Shown in pieces: positions 27,888 to 36,128 of a stretch of 51,207 nt of DNA. Every line of letters starts with the position of its first letter. The first letter of the stretch is position 1. Source of the stretch: an uncultured Oscillospiraceae bacterium (GTDB taxonomy: Bacteria > Bacillota > Clostridia > Oscillospirales > Ruminococcaceae); assembly GCA_949285935.1 (NCBI GenBank), contig CASEAH010000110.1:1-51207 (forward strand). Direction: 5' to 3'. Under the pieces are notes generated by a model. The model was not told the DNA's origin. It saw only the letters and a program-made list of their open reading frames with translations, and did no database searches. The position numbers were made by a program, and so were the translations under genes.

Positions 27888-28344
27888 TGGTATACTGGCA
27901 TACCGATAGAAGGATGCAGCGGAAGATTTCATAAAATCTTATAAACTTTTTGCAGACGGTTGCCCGGCAGACCTCCCGGAAGATCCAGATCATGCCCTGT
28001 TCTTTGTATTACAGAAGCAGCCGGCCCCGGGCCAAAGTGAAAAAATGACCTTTATTTTTCAGCAATCCGGGGCGACGGCTTGGGTAAGGTAACGATACCG
28101 AAAACACTGCTGCCAGTTTACAGGACCCGGAGAAAGCGGTATATAAAAATCATGCCTGAAAATTTTGCGAAGCAGGTCAAATGATGCCCGGAAAAATTTC
28201 TCCAGGCAGGCTTCCTGCTCCTTCCGCTGGGTTACCTGAGACTTTGGAATACAGAAGCCTGGGAAAGCCCGCAGAGATTGCAGAAGTTAGACACAAGAAA
28301 AAACGCCCCCTGCCGACAGTAAGTTTATGCTGGCAGGGGGCGTT
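27888..28344 (+). ncRNA. Candidate non-coding transcript with its own promoter and terminator
   Basis: An extended -10 element (TGG-TATACT at 27888-27896) would start a transcript near 27903. A strong hairpin terminator ends it at 28344. No plausible protein of 60 or more codons lies on the plus strand between them, so a roughly 440-nt RNA is possible. It matches none of the common structured RNAs I know (RNase P RNA, tmRNA, 6S, SRP RNA). The -35 region is weak, so the promoter is uncertain. Confidence 0.3.
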
Positions 28345-28348
28345 TACA
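28302..28348 (+). terminator. Strong GC-rich terminator hairpin
   Basis: AACGCCCCCTGCC pairs exactly with GGCAGGGGGCGTT around a 17-nt loop. The plus strand continues TTAC, and the minus-strand copy runs into TTTTTCTTG, so it can also act on the minus strand. The only annotated plus-strand gene upstream (NYN) ends 500 bp earlier. Confidence 0.75.
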
Positions 28349-28842
28349 TAATTTGTCGTATTTCCGAACAATGCGAGCAAACAGGGATTTTCTCCGGCCA
28401 ACCGCCGGAATCAGGCATACCGGTAAATACCTTTTGAAGCGGCGGAAATATTCCGGAAAAGAAAGAAAAAGCCGCCTAATATAAAAGTAAGATTTATATC
28501 CTTTCCGGAAGGAAATCCCTGGGAGCGGCTCAGCTGTCCGGCTGTGGAAAACAGCCCTGGTTTGAAAGGCAGGAGGGAGATGTGCCTGAAAAGGAAACCG
28601 GCATCCTGCCAAAATGCAAAAATCAGGCTTCTGACAGGTCAGGAGCCTGAAGAATTTGAGGGAGGTTCTGTCTGGCAGCTTCTGCCGGGAAGCCCTGCCC
28701 CGCGGTGGAAGAGCAGGCCTTCCATATGACCGCTAACACGCCTTCCTGCAAAAGCATGGATGGGTCTGTGTTTTGCCAGCTTTTTACCCAGATAACGGCG
28801 GCAGCCGGTTTGTTCACATCAAAAGGCCCCCCAAGCTGGCGG
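28349..28842. other. Gap downstream of the pseudouridine synthase gene
   Basis: About 490 bp with no recognisable gene on either strand. It contains the pseudouridine synthase terminator at 28617-28650. The rest shows short open frames only. Confidence 0.55.
28617..28650 (-). terminator. Rho-independent terminator of the pseudouridine synthase gene
   Basis: On the minus strand TCAGGCTCCTGA pairs with TCAGAAGCCTGA (one G-T pair) around CCTG, followed by TTTTTGC. It lies about 190 nt after the stop codon. Confidence 0.8.
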
Positions 28843-29790
28843 TTACCGGGGAAGAGAAAAAGGGAGCCGGGAAAGGGAAACGGCCTTTCCCCGAAGGTAC
28901 TCCAGATGATCAGCAGGGGTGGTAAAGGAAAAGACCAGCTTCCAGGAGCAAAGCGCCTGATACCGATAGGGAAGTCCCTGATTCTGGCGGTTGGTCCCAT
29001 ATTTGGTGTCTCCCAGCAGAGGATGCCCGATATGGGCCATGTGAGCCCGAATCTGATGGGTGCGCCCGGTGTGCAGACGGACCTCCAGCAGGCTGTACCG
29101 GCCGTTGGACTCCAGGACCGTGTATTCGGTAATCATCGTCCGGCCCCCAGGCAGAGCCCGGTCGTAAACACGCACCTGATTTTCCGACGCGTCTTTGACC
29201 ATATACGCTCGTAGAACAGCGTGGTCCGGCTGGGGACGGCCAAATACCAGGCACCGGTAGTATTTGTCAATTTCCCGGTCTTTGATTTTCTGGTTCATCA
29301 CCCGGAGCGTGGCAGCGTTTTTGGCACAGATGACGATGCCGCTGGTATTGCGGTCGATGCGGTTACAGAGAGCGGGGGCAAATGAATTTTCATCCTCAGG
29401 CCGGTATTCCCCTTTTTGGTACAGATATTTCAGGACACGGTTGATGAGGGTATCCTGCTGTCCCGATTCGTCCTCATGGACCACCAGCCCCGCAGGTTTA
29501 TCCGCCAGAAGCAGGTTCTGATCCTCGTAGACAACCTCCACACCATCTTTGGCCGCCAGAAAAGGGAATTCCTCCCGGGCAGGCTCAAAAAATTCATCGC
29601 TGATATACAGCTCCACCTGTTCTCCCACGGCCAACCGGTGAGAGATCTGGCAGCGTTTCCCGTCCACCTTGATGCGTTTGAGCCGAATATATTTATACAA
29701 AAGGTTCTGGGGCAATAGAGGTACCGCTTTTGTAAGAAATTTATCCAACCGTTGTCCGCTGTCGTTGGGACCGATGGTCAATCTTTTCAT
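28843..29790 (-). CDS. RluC/RluD-type ribosomal RNA pseudouridine synthase
   Basis: A 315-residue RluA-family enzyme that isomerises uridines in 23S rRNA. An N-terminal S4 domain (about 12-70: RLDKFLTKAVPLLPQNLLYKYIR) precedes the catalytic domain. The catalytic aspartate is D146 in RIDRNTSG, followed by the family motifs EVRLHTGRTHQIRAH and GHPLLGDTKYG. The ATG at 29790 follows AAGGAG by 6 nt; the longer frame covers the leader. It diverges from radC. The exact target uridine cannot be assigned. Confidence 0.92.
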   Translation of the reverse strand: MKRLTIGPNDSGQRLDKFLTKAVPLLPQNLLYKYIRLKRIKVDGKRCQISHRLAVGEQVELYISDEFFEPAREEFPFLAAKDGVEVVYEDQNLLLADKPAGLVVHEDESGQQDTLINRVLKYLYQKGEYRPEDENSFAPALCNRIDRNTSGIVICAKNAATLRVMNQKIKDREIDKYYRCLVFGRPQPDHAVLRAYMVKDASENQVRVYDRALPGGRTMITEYTVLESNGRYSLLEVRLHTGRTHQIRAHMAHIGHPLLGDTKYGTNRQNQGLPYRYQALCSWKLVFSFTTPADHLEYLRGKAVSLSRLPFSLPR

Positions 29791-29895
29791 TCCGTTCTCC
29801 TTAACAGGCCGGCACCATTGATATGGAGGGCCTCTTGCAAAATAAAGCTGGATGGGTCTGCTTTGCATTCCACCCCCAGGACGGCTGCCGCCGAA

Positions 29896-29924
29896 TTGAC
29901 AGGAAGGCGCAAAGTGAGTATTCT
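29896..29924 (+). promoter_or_regulatory. radC promoter
   Basis: TTGACA, a 17-bp spacer, then TATTCT. It lies back to back with the divergent pseudouridine synthase promoter, and the two start sites would overlap. Confidence 0.7.
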
Positions 29925-29929
29925 AATAA

Positions 29930-29959
29930 AGTATAGCACAAGCGCCCTCTTTTTCACAA
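29930..29959 (-). promoter_or_regulatory. Promoter of the pseudouridine synthase gene
   Basis: On the minus strand TTGTGA, an 18-bp spacer, then TATACT with an extended -10 TGC. The leader before the start codon would be about 130 nt. Confidence 0.65.
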
Positions 29960-29988
29960 CAGGGAATGGCGCAGCGGGGGAGAGAGCC

Positions 29989-30723
29989 ATGGAGAATGTC
30001 CATAAAGGTCACCGGCAGAGGGCCAAACGACGGTTTCTGGAGCAGGGGCTGGAAGACCTGCCGGTCCATAATGTGCTGGAACTTCTGCTGTATTACGGCT
30101 TGCCCCGGCAGGATACCAATGAAATCGCCCACGCATTGGAGGAGCGGTTTGGTTCTCTTTCAGGAGTGCTGGATGCCCCGGTGGAGGAACTGGTCCGGGT
30201 TCCGGGGATTTCGGAGCATACGGCGGTGCTTTTCAAGCTGATCCCTGCAATTTGCAGCCGGTATCTGGAAGAGAAGAACGACCTGAGCGGCACGGGAAAT
30301 GTTATGGACGCCATCGCGCAGAAGCTGGTGGCCCGGTATGTGGGGAAAACCACCGAGGTGGTGTATCTGGTGTGCGTGGACAACAAGCTGCGGGTCCTTT
30401 TTCTGGGACCTGTCAGCGAGGGAAGCACCGACGCAGTCAATATTCTCACCCGGAAAATTGTAGAGATCGCCCTTCGGCACAATGCGTCAGGAGTGATTCT
30501 GGCCCACAACCACCCCAACGGCCTGGCGATTGCGTCCCGGCAGGACATCCTCACTACCATCCGGCTTTCCGATGCGCTCCGGCCTATTTCTCTGCGGCTG
30601 CTGGACCACATTGTGGTATCAGGGGACGATTACACTTCCATGCGGGAATCAGGAATGCTTACAGAAGAATTTATGTCCTCCCTGCGCAGCGGCGGCGCAG
30701 GCGGAGAAGAGGAATCCCCATGA
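29989..30723 (+). CDS. radC: RadC family JAB/MPN-domain protein
   Basis: A 244-residue RadC. An N-terminal helix-hairpin-helix region (LVRVPGISEHTAVLFKL) is followed by a JAB/MPN metalloprotease-like domain with the metal motif HNHPNG-x6-D near residue 170 and upstream EGSTDAV. The family was once linked to DNA repair, but its role is unproven. The start at 29989 is preceded by a GGGGGAG stretch; the longer frame to 29752 covers two promoters. ybaK-like follows after 27 nt. Confidence 0.93.
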   Translation: MENVHKGHRQRAKRRFLEQGLEDLPVHNVLELLLYYGLPRQDTNEIAHALEERFGSLSGVLDAPVEELVRVPGISEHTAVLFKLIPAICSRYLEEKNDLSGTGNVMDAIAQKLVARYVGKTTEVVYLVCVDNKLRVLFLGPVSEGSTDAVNILTRKIVEIALRHNASGVILAHNHPNGLAIASRQDILTTIRLSDALRPISLRLLDHIVVSGDDYTSMRESGMLTEEFMSSLRSGGAGGEEESP

Positions 30724-30750
30724 TGGGGGCAAGACGAAGGAGCGGCGATC

Positions 30751-31239
30751 ATGTCTATTGAGAAAGTGCGGAGTTATTTGGAACAGATGGGAATGGCAGA
30801 CCGGATTCTGGAATTTTCCCAGTCCAGCGCCACCGTGGAACTGGCAGCCCAGGCTCTTGGATGCGAGCCGCAGCGTATTGCCAAAACTCTTTCCTTCATG
30901 GCGGGAGACCGGGTGATTCTGGTAGTGGCCGCGGGAGACACCAGGATCGAGAACCGCAAGTTTAAGGAAGAGTTTGGTGTCAAAGCCAAAATGCTGCCGC
31001 CGGAAGAAGCGGAACAGCGTATTGGACACCAGGTGGGGGGCGTCTGTCCCTTTGCTGTGCATCCGGGCGTAGAGGTGTACTTGGACGTTTCCCTGCGGCG
31101 GTTTTCTGCCGTATATCCCGCCTGCGGCAGCAGCAACAGCGCCATTTGCCTGTCTATCCCCGAGTTGGAACAGTGTTCCGGGAGCCTGGGATGGGTGGAT
31201 GTCTGCCGGACAGCAGATTCTGCCCCGGCCGGAAACTGA
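30751..31239 (+). CDS. YbaK/EbsC family aminoacyl-tRNA deacylase-like protein
   Basis: A 162-residue YbaK/ProXp-type editing domain that hydrolyses mischarged tRNA, for example Cys-tRNA(Pro), in related proteins. The invariant lysine is K45 in IAKTLSFM; GGVCPFAVHPG and the FSAVYPACGSSNSAICLS segment are family hallmarks. AAGGAG lies 8 nt before the ATG. Which tRNA it edits cannot be read from sequence. Confidence 0.88.
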   Translation: MSIEKVRSYLEQMGMADRILEFSQSSATVELAAQALGCEPQRIAKTLSFMAGDRVILVVAAGDTRIENRKFKEEFGVKAKMLPPEEAEQRIGHQVGGVCPFAVHPGVEVYLDVSLRRFSAVYPACGSSNSAICLSIPELEQCSGSLGWVDVCRTADSAPAGN

Positions 31240-31258
31240 AAAAGAGAAGGCGCAGGGG

Positions 31259-31287
31259 TTGTAACCCAGCGGGTTTTGTGGTAAAAT
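31259..31287 (+). promoter_or_regulatory. yebC promoter
   Basis: TTGTAA, a 17-bp spacer, then TAAAAT with TGG in front (extended -10). It lies 41 nt before the yebC start codon. Confidence 0.65.
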
Positions 31288-31327
31288 TTTTAAGGTTATT
31301 GCTTATTGAAGAAAGGACGAAAAGAGA

Positions 31328-32077
31328 ATGTCAGGTCACTCCAAATGGAACAATATAAAGAGGAAAAAGGGCGCTTCCGACGCGCAAAAGGCTAAGGTTT
31401 TCACCAAGGTGGCCCGGGAAATCTCGGTAGCTGTCAAGGAGGGCGGAGCGGATCCCACCAGCAACGGTAAGCTGCGGGATGCCATCGCCAAAGCCAAATC
31501 CTGCAATATGCCCAATGACAACATTGACCGCTGCATTAAAAAGGCCGCCGGTGACGGAGATAAAAATAACTATGAAGAGATGGTCTATGAGGGCTACGGC
31601 CCCTCTGGCGTAGCGGTAATTGTAGAGGCTCTGACCGACAACCGCAACCGTACCGCCGGAGATCTGAGGCATTTCTTTGACAAATGCGGCGGCAATCTGG
31701 GACAGACCGGCTGTGTTTCCTTCATGTTTACCCAGCGGGGTGTGGTGCTGGTAGACAATCCCGATAACAAGCTGGACGAGGATAAGGTTCTGGAGGACTG
31801 CTTTGACGTTGGCGCGGAAGACGTCAATTATGAGGATGAGACCATTGAGGTCCTTACTGCTCCCAACGATATCCGGGTAGTGCGGGAAGGCCTGGAAGCA
31901 AAGGGGTACACCCTCAGCTCCGCTCAGGTGGAATATATCCCCTCTACCATGACCGCCATTGCCGACGAGGAAGCTGCCACCAAAATGAGCCGTCTCCTGG
32001 AGTTGTTGGAGGATAACGACGACGTACAGAACGTCTGGCATAACTGGGAAGACGAGCCGGAAGAAGAGGAAGAATGA
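31328..32077 (+). CDS. yebC: YebC/PmpR family protein
   Basis: A 249-residue YebC-family protein. The N-terminal signature SGHSKWNNIKRKKGASDAQK is present, followed by the three-domain core (GYGPSGVAVIVEALTDNRNRT, GGNLGQTGCVSFMF) and an acidic C-terminus. YebC homologues were described as transcription factors, and more recently as translation factors relieving stalling at proline stretches; both are family knowledge. It has its own promoter. Confidence 0.94.
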   Translation: MSGHSKWNNIKRKKGASDAQKAKVFTKVAREISVAVKEGGADPTSNGKLRDAIAKAKSCNMPNDNIDRCIKKAAGDGDKNNYEEMVYEGYGPSGVAVIVEALTDNRNRTAGDLRHFFDKCGGNLGQTGCVSFMFTQRGVVLVDNPDNKLDEDKVLEDCFDVGAEDVNYEDETIEVLTAPNDIRVVREGLEAKGYTLSSAQVEYIPSTMTAIADEEAATKMSRLLELLEDNDDVQNVWHNWEDEPEEEEE

Positions 32078-32110
32078 TTCCTTCCCCCGCCCAACAGAAA
32101 GACATAAGCC

Positions 32111-32140
32111 GCGCCCAGGCACCCTTGTGCCCGGGCGCTT
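32111..32140 (+). terminator. Possible terminator after yebC
   Basis: GCGCCCAGGCAC pairs with GTGCCCGGGCGC (one mismatch) around CCTT. The following T-tract is weak (TTGCTGTTT), so read-through into the thioesterase gene is possible. Confidence 0.5.
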
Positions 32141-32182
32141 GCTGTTTGAGTCATTTTCAGGAAAGGAAGGCAAAAGCATCTT

Positions 32183-32659
32183 ATGATTCAAAAGTCAAAG
32201 CATGTATCCGACTCCCTTACGGAGCAGATCCAGATCGTAATGCCGCAGCACATTAACGGAGCGGGGCGGCTTTTTGGCGGACGCCTGATGGAATGGATCG
32301 ATGTGGTGGCCGGTGTGGTGGCGCGCCGCCATTCGGAGCGGAATGTGATCACCGCCGCTGTGGATAACCTCCAGTTTAAGGAGGGAGCCTATCCCAACGA
32401 TACCCTGGTCCTGGTGGGCCGGATGACGCATGTGGGGCATACTTCCATGGAAGTACGGGTAGATACGTATGTGGAATCCCTGTCCGGAATCCGCAGGCCG
32501 GTGAACCGTGCTTATCTGGTGCTGGTGGCCCTGGATGAAAAAGGCTGCCCAACAGAGGTGCCGGGTCTGGTTTTGGAAAACGAGATGGAACGGGCGGAAT
32601 GGGAAGCCGGACAACGCCGCCGTGATCTGCGGCGGCAGCGCAGGGCGGAAGGGTACTGA
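32183..32659 (+). CDS. Acyl-CoA thioesterase, hotdog fold (YciA/BFIT type)
   Basis: A 158-residue hotdog-fold acyl-CoA hydrolase. It shows the family segments VMPQHINGAGRLFGGRLMEWIDVVAGVVARRH, with the active-site region at NGAGRLFGG, and TAAVDNLQFKEGAYPNDTL. It would cleave acyl-CoA thioesters in the cytoplasm; chain-length preference is unknown. The basic C-terminal tail (RRRDLRRQRRAEGY) is outside the fold. The ribosome site is weak (AAGGAAGG, far upstream). Confidence 0.88.
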   Translation: MIQKSKHVSDSLTEQIQIVMPQHINGAGRLFGGRLMEWIDVVAGVVARRHSERNVITAAVDNLQFKEGAYPNDTLVLVGRMTHVGHTSMEVRVDTYVESLSGIRRPVNRAYLVLVALDEKGCPTEVPGLVLENEMERAEWEAGQRRRDLRRQRRAEGY

Positions 32660-32677
32660 AGCAGCGGCCTTTTTCCT

Positions 32678-32773
32678 TCCTGCCGTGTGTCCGGAAATGC
32701 GCCGAAAGATATGCAAGCGTCTCCGGAGCCAGAGGCGATCTAACCGTATCCGGAGACGTCCGGAAAGGCAGGA
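32678..32773. other. Nested inverted-repeat element downstream of the thioesterase gene
   Basis: Three nested complementary arms stack on one axis: TCCTGCC (32678) with GGCAGGA (32767), TCCGGA (32690) with TCCGGA (32759), and CGTCTCCGG (32718) with CCGGAGACG (32750), leaving a 23-nt apical loop and one 22-nt bulge on the 5' side. No T-tract follows directly. As RNA on either strand it would be a long, stable structured element of about 96 nt. I do not recognise the family. Confidence 0.6.
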
Positions 32774-33325
32774 TAGGCAGTTCCATGTTTTAGCAGCTTT
32801 TTTGCAGCAGCATAAAAGGGAACTATACCGATAAACACGTTAAAAAGACTTAGGTTTTACTTCGCGGTACCCTCCATGTCGGCTTATAAAAAGGAAATTT
32901 CCATTGTTTGATCCTTGCCATCCCCAAAAGCAGGAAGTGCTTCGGCCAGTGGCAGTGGCTGCCCCTGACCGGTAAGTTATGATTGCAGGTTCAGGAGCGG
33001 CTTGGATTTGCAAGGGCGGTTGTCGGAAGTTTTTCCGAAAGACACCCAAAATCCGCTTCTGGCATTGCTGCCCTGGTGCCCATAAAGGGGTGCCTCTCAT
33101 TTGGGCCATGGCATGCCGCATCTTGGAAGCCGGCTGTCGCAACTTCTTCTCACGGTGCTTAAAGGGAAAACTTTTTGCAGGGAACCCGCCGGAAAAGCCG
33201 GTGGTCGCTCACTTATAATACAAAATGCGCTCTGGATTGGGAAAAAGACCCGCTCCAGGGCGCGTTTTTGTACATACAGGCGGCAGGGCGAAACTTTCTG
33301 ACACACTTAAGGACATAGCGGCAGA
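32774..33325. other. Gene-free gap between convergent thioesterase and aldo/keto reductase genes
   Basis: About 550 bp with no credible reading frame (longest about 100 codons, no ribosome site). It contains the terminator at 33227-33269. A TATAAT word at 33214-33219 has no -35 partner. Confidence 0.55.
33227..33269 (+). terminator. Bidirectional terminator before the aldo/keto reductase gene end
   Basis: GCGCTCTGGA pairs with TCCAGGGCGC (one G-T pair), followed by GTTTTTG on the plus strand. On the minus strand the same hairpin is followed by ATTTTG, so it can also end the aldo/keto reductase transcript, whose stop is 57 nt away. Confidence 0.75.
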
Positions 33326-34153
33326 TCAGACGGCATCCGGATCCAGGTGGGACCATCCGGTGCAGGGTATGGACAGAAGTGCCTTCAGGTCGGAAGAAGC
33401 CAGAGAAAAGGAAAAAAGATCCAGGTTTTGCCGCATCCGTTCTTCTGAAGAAGCTTTTGGGAGAGGCATGACCCCCAACTGAAGGAGAAACCGGAGACAG
33501 ATTTGAGCAGGGGATACGCCGTATTGGGCTGCCAGACGGCAGATAACGGGATCATCCAGAAGCCGGGCACGGCCCATGGGGCTCCAGGCCTGCACCAAAA
33601 TATTTTGCTGCCTGCACAGGTCCCTTACAGCCGTCTGACAGTAACCGGGATGCAGCTCCACCTGATTGACTGCCGGCTTCACCTGACAGTGCTCCAGAAT
33701 ATTTTCCAGATGATGGGGAAGGAAGTTGCTGACGCCGATTGCCCGGACCTTACCGGCAGCGTACAACTCCTCCAGTACCTTCCAGGTATCCAGATCCAGC
33801 TGTTTCCAGTCGGAAGTCAGGTCAGGCCGGGGCCAGTGGATGAGATAGAGATCCAGATAATCGGTCCCCAGCCGGTTGAGAGAAGCGTAGAAAGCTTCCC
33901 GGGTCTGGCGGAAGCTCATTTCCGTTTTCCATACCTTGGAGGCAAGAAAAAATTCATCCCGGGGAAGGCCGCTTTGGCTTAAAGCCCGTCCCACCATTTC
34001 TTCGTTGCCATAATAGGAAGCAGTATCGAAATAACGGTATCCGCAACGGACAGCTGTTTCAATTACCTGGGGACCACCTTCTTGAGTCCGGTAAGTCCCG
34101 AACCCCACAGCCGGAAAACAGACCCCATTATTAAGCGTAAAGGAATACGACAT
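33326..34153 (-). CDS. Aldo/keto reductase
   Basis: A 275-residue NADPH-dependent aldo/keto reductase (TIM barrel). The catalytic tetrad is visible: D43 and Y48 in DTASYYGNE, K73 in ASKVWK, and H106 in LIHWPRP. NADPH-binding residues fall in the LPKASSEERMRQN segment. It resembles the 2,5-diketo-gluconate reductase/glyoxal reductase (YvgN) group; the real substrate is unknown. GGGAGG lies 9 nt before the ATG. It starts 58 nt after the idi stop on the same strand and may share its transcript. Confidence 0.92.
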   Translation of the reverse strand: MSYSFTLNNGVCFPAVGFGTYRTQEGGPQVIETAVRCGYRYFDTASYYGNEEMVGRALSQSGLPRDEFFLASKVWKTEMSFRQTREAFYASLNRLGTDYLDLYLIHWPRPDLTSDWKQLDLDTWKVLEELYAAGKVRAIGVSNFLPHHLENILEHCQVKPAVNQVELHPGYCQTAVRDLCRQQNILVQAWSPMGRARLLDDPVICRLAAQYGVSPAQICLRFLLQLGVMPLPKASSEERMRQNLDLFSFSLASSDLKALLSIPCTGWSHLDPDAV

Positions 34154-34211
34154 TACACCAGTCCTCCCTTCGATTTTGGCGGTCTCAGCCTTGGACGGTT
34201 GGGCGCTGTGC

Positions 34212-34748
34212 TTAGTTTTCCTGACGGCTGCGGAGCAGGGAGAGAACTTTGGGGGCAGCCGTAAGAAACCATACGGAAAAATCCTGCGGGCGCTCCAACA
34301 GCCACTGTTCCAGTTCTGCAAACGGGACCCATCTCAGTTCTTCCACCTCTTCCGGATTGGGGCAGAGAGGCCCGTCATACCGGCCGGTAAAAACATGATC
34401 GTATTCATATTCGTATAAGGCTTCGTGAAACCGGTGGCAGTAAACAAAAGAAAACTCTTCCCGAAGCTGGCAGTCGGCGCCCACCTCCAGAATGGTCCGA
34501 TTCCGTGCGGCCTCCGCCAGATCTTCTTCCGGCCGTGGATGGGAACAGCAGGCATTGGTCCAAAGGCCGCCGGAATGATATTTGTCACGGGCCCGTTTTT
34601 GGAGAAGCATTTCGTCTTTCCGGAAAAGAAAAACGGAGAAAGCCCGGTGCAGCAGCGGTTTGCAGTGGGCCTCGGACTTGGAGATGGTTCCTATTTTATG
34701 GTCATACAGGTCAACCAGTATAAGCTGGTCCTGAGTTTGATTCATCAT
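34212..34748 (-). CDS. idi: Isopentenyl-diphosphate delta-isomerase, type I (Nudix)
   Basis: A 178-residue Nudix-fold isomerase that interconverts IPP and DMAPP. The catalytic cysteine lies in GLWTNACCSHPRP (C67/C68) and the catalytic glutamate in EYEYDHVFTG near residue 115. GGGAGG lies 7 nt before the first of two adjacent ATGs. It diverges from ispDF, so the isoprenoid genes flank one regulatory region. Idi is not essential in MEP-pathway organisms because IspH yields both isomers; here it probably balances the pools. Confidence 0.93.
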   Translation of the reverse strand: MMNQTQDQLILVDLYDHKIGTISKSEAHCKPLLHRAFSVFLFRKDEMLLQKRARDKYHSGGLWTNACCSHPRPEEDLAEAARNRTILEVGADCQLREEFSFVYCHRFHEALYEYEYDHVFTGRYDGPLCPNPEEVEELRWVPFAELEQWLLERPQDFSVWFLTAAPKVLSLLRSRQEN

Positions 34749-34810
34749 GTGGTAACCTCCCTGATAAGGGGCCCGGGCGATGCCATGGCTGCCCGGAGCC
34801 GGATGGTACC

Positions 34811-34840
34811 AGTATAAAGACAAATCGGGAAGTTTGTCAA
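34811..34840 (-). promoter_or_regulatory. idi promoter
   Basis: On the minus strand TTGACA, an 18-bp spacer, then TATACT, about 60 nt before the start codon. Confidence 0.75.
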
Positions 34841-34909
34841 GGAAAGGAAGCTGTGTACGGATTTTCACAACAAGTTGACAAACTGTTTTCAAATTGCTGG
34901 CAGGAAGCA

Positions 34910-34918
34910 TGGTATAAT
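34910..34918 (+). promoter_or_regulatory. Extended -10 promoter of the ispDF operon
   Basis: TGG-TATAAT, 53 nt before the ispDF start codon. A TTGACA at 34875 is too far upstream (32 bp) to be its -35 element, so this looks like an extended -10 promoter. Confidence 0.6.
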
Positions 34919-34970
34919 AAACAATCAGTTGGTTCGTTGCTGCAAAATAATACGCGTAAGGAGTGAGCCG

Positions 34971-36128
34971 ATGCTGGGGGGAAAAAAGGTGCAGGCGGTG
35001 GTACTGGCGGCGGGAAGCAGCCAGCGCTATGGAAAACGGGATAAGCTGTATGAACCATTGAATGGGGTTCCACTGCTGTGCAGAAGTGTTGAAACCTTGC
35101 TGGATTACCCAGCGGTGGATGGTGTGATTCTGGTGGTTCGGGAGGACAGGCTGGAGGATTGCAGAAGCCTGTTTGCCGGGAAAAAACGCCTGGAAATCAT
35201 CTCCGGAGGGAATACCCGGTGCGCCTCCGCTCTTCTGGGCATCCGCCGGGCGGACTGCCATCTGGTGCTGACCCACGATGGAGCCAGGCCGTTTTTGACC
35301 GGAGAGGTGATTACCCGATGCCTGGAAGCAGCGCTGGAGACAGGAGGCGCTGCTGCGGGATTACCGGCTGTAGATACCGTCAAGGTTTGCGACGAAAGCA
35401 GGAATGTGCTGTATACCACCCCCCGGAGGGAGACCTGGCTCATTCAATCCCCTCAGGCTTTTTGGAGGCCCAGACTTCTGGAGGCTTATGCCAAAGTGGA
35501 TCCCGAAGACGCCTCCCTGACCGATGACTGCATGGTCATGGAACGGGCAGGATTCCCGGTGCGGGTGGTTCCGGGAGACCCGGATAACTTTAAAATTACT
35601 GGCCCCGGGGATTATCGGCGCGCATTAAATCTTTGCGGCTGCGGTTCCGGCAGGGCCCGGACGGGCATCGGACAGGACAGTCATCGGTTTGAAGAGGCGG
35701 GAAGCAATAAACCGCTGATCCTGGGAGGCGTGCTTTTCCCGGAGCATCGGGGGCTTGCAGCCAACAGCGATGGGGATGTGGTGCTCCACGCCCTGTGCAA
35801 TGCCATCTCCGGCATTACCTGTGAAAATGTTCTGGGAGCCAGAGCAGATGCTATCTGCAGCGCGGGACAGAAAGACAGCAGTGCATATGTCCGGGAAGCA
35901 ATGCGGTATCTTCATGGCAGATTGACCCACCTTTCCTTTACCATTGAGTGCCGCAGCCCCATCATCAGCCCGCGCATTCCCGAAATGCGCAAAGCCATAG
36001 GCGGTCTGACAGGGCTGCCGGAAGATGAAGTGGGCATCACGGCCACCTCCGGAGAAGGACTGACCGATTTTGGCCGGGGGGAGGGGATCAGTGTTTTCTG
36101 CATTGCCACAGCCTGGGAGGTGGAATAA
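34971..36128 (+). CDS. ispDF: Bifunctional IspD-IspF enzyme of the MEP pathway
   Basis: A 385-residue fusion. Residues 1-220 are IspD (MEP cytidylyltransferase): AVVLAAGSSQRYG, HDGARPF near residue 102 and LTDDCMVME. Residues 228-385 are IspF (MECDP synthase): GIGQDSHRF with the zinc D-x-H, LANSDGDVVLHALCNAI and a GEGLTDFGRGEGI end. It performs steps 3 and 5 of the pathway. Step 4 (IspE) is encoded directly downstream with no gap, consistent with the IspD-E-F association proposed for fused enzymes. The ATG follows AAGGAG by 7 nt; the longer frame to 34875 covers the promoter. Confidence 0.95.
   Translation: MLGGKKVQAVVLAAGSSQRYGKRDKLYEPLNGVPLLCRSVETLLDYPAVDGVILVVREDRLEDCRSLFAGKKRLEIISGGNTRCASALLGIRRADCHLVLTHDGARPFLTGEVITRCLEAALETGGAAAGLPAVDTVKVCDESRNVLYTTPRRETWLIQSPQAFWRPRLLEAYAKVDPEDASLTDDCMVMERAGFPVRVVPGDPDNFKITGPGDYRRALNLCGCGSGRARTGIGQDSHRFEEAGSNKPLILGGVLFPEHRGLAANSDGDVVLHALCNAISGITCENVLGARADAICSAGQKDSSAYVREAMRYLHGRLTHLSFTIECRSPIISPRIPEMRKAIGGLTGLPEDEVGITATSGEGLTDFGRGEGISVFCIATAWEVE

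Noticed and set aside
27888-28344. RNase P RNA, tmRNA or 6S RNA in this gap
   Set aside because: None of their conserved core words or end-pairings was found.
34875-34880. TTGACA as -35 of the ispDF promoter
   Set aside because: It lies 32 bp from the TATAAT, far outside the functional range of about 16-18 bp.
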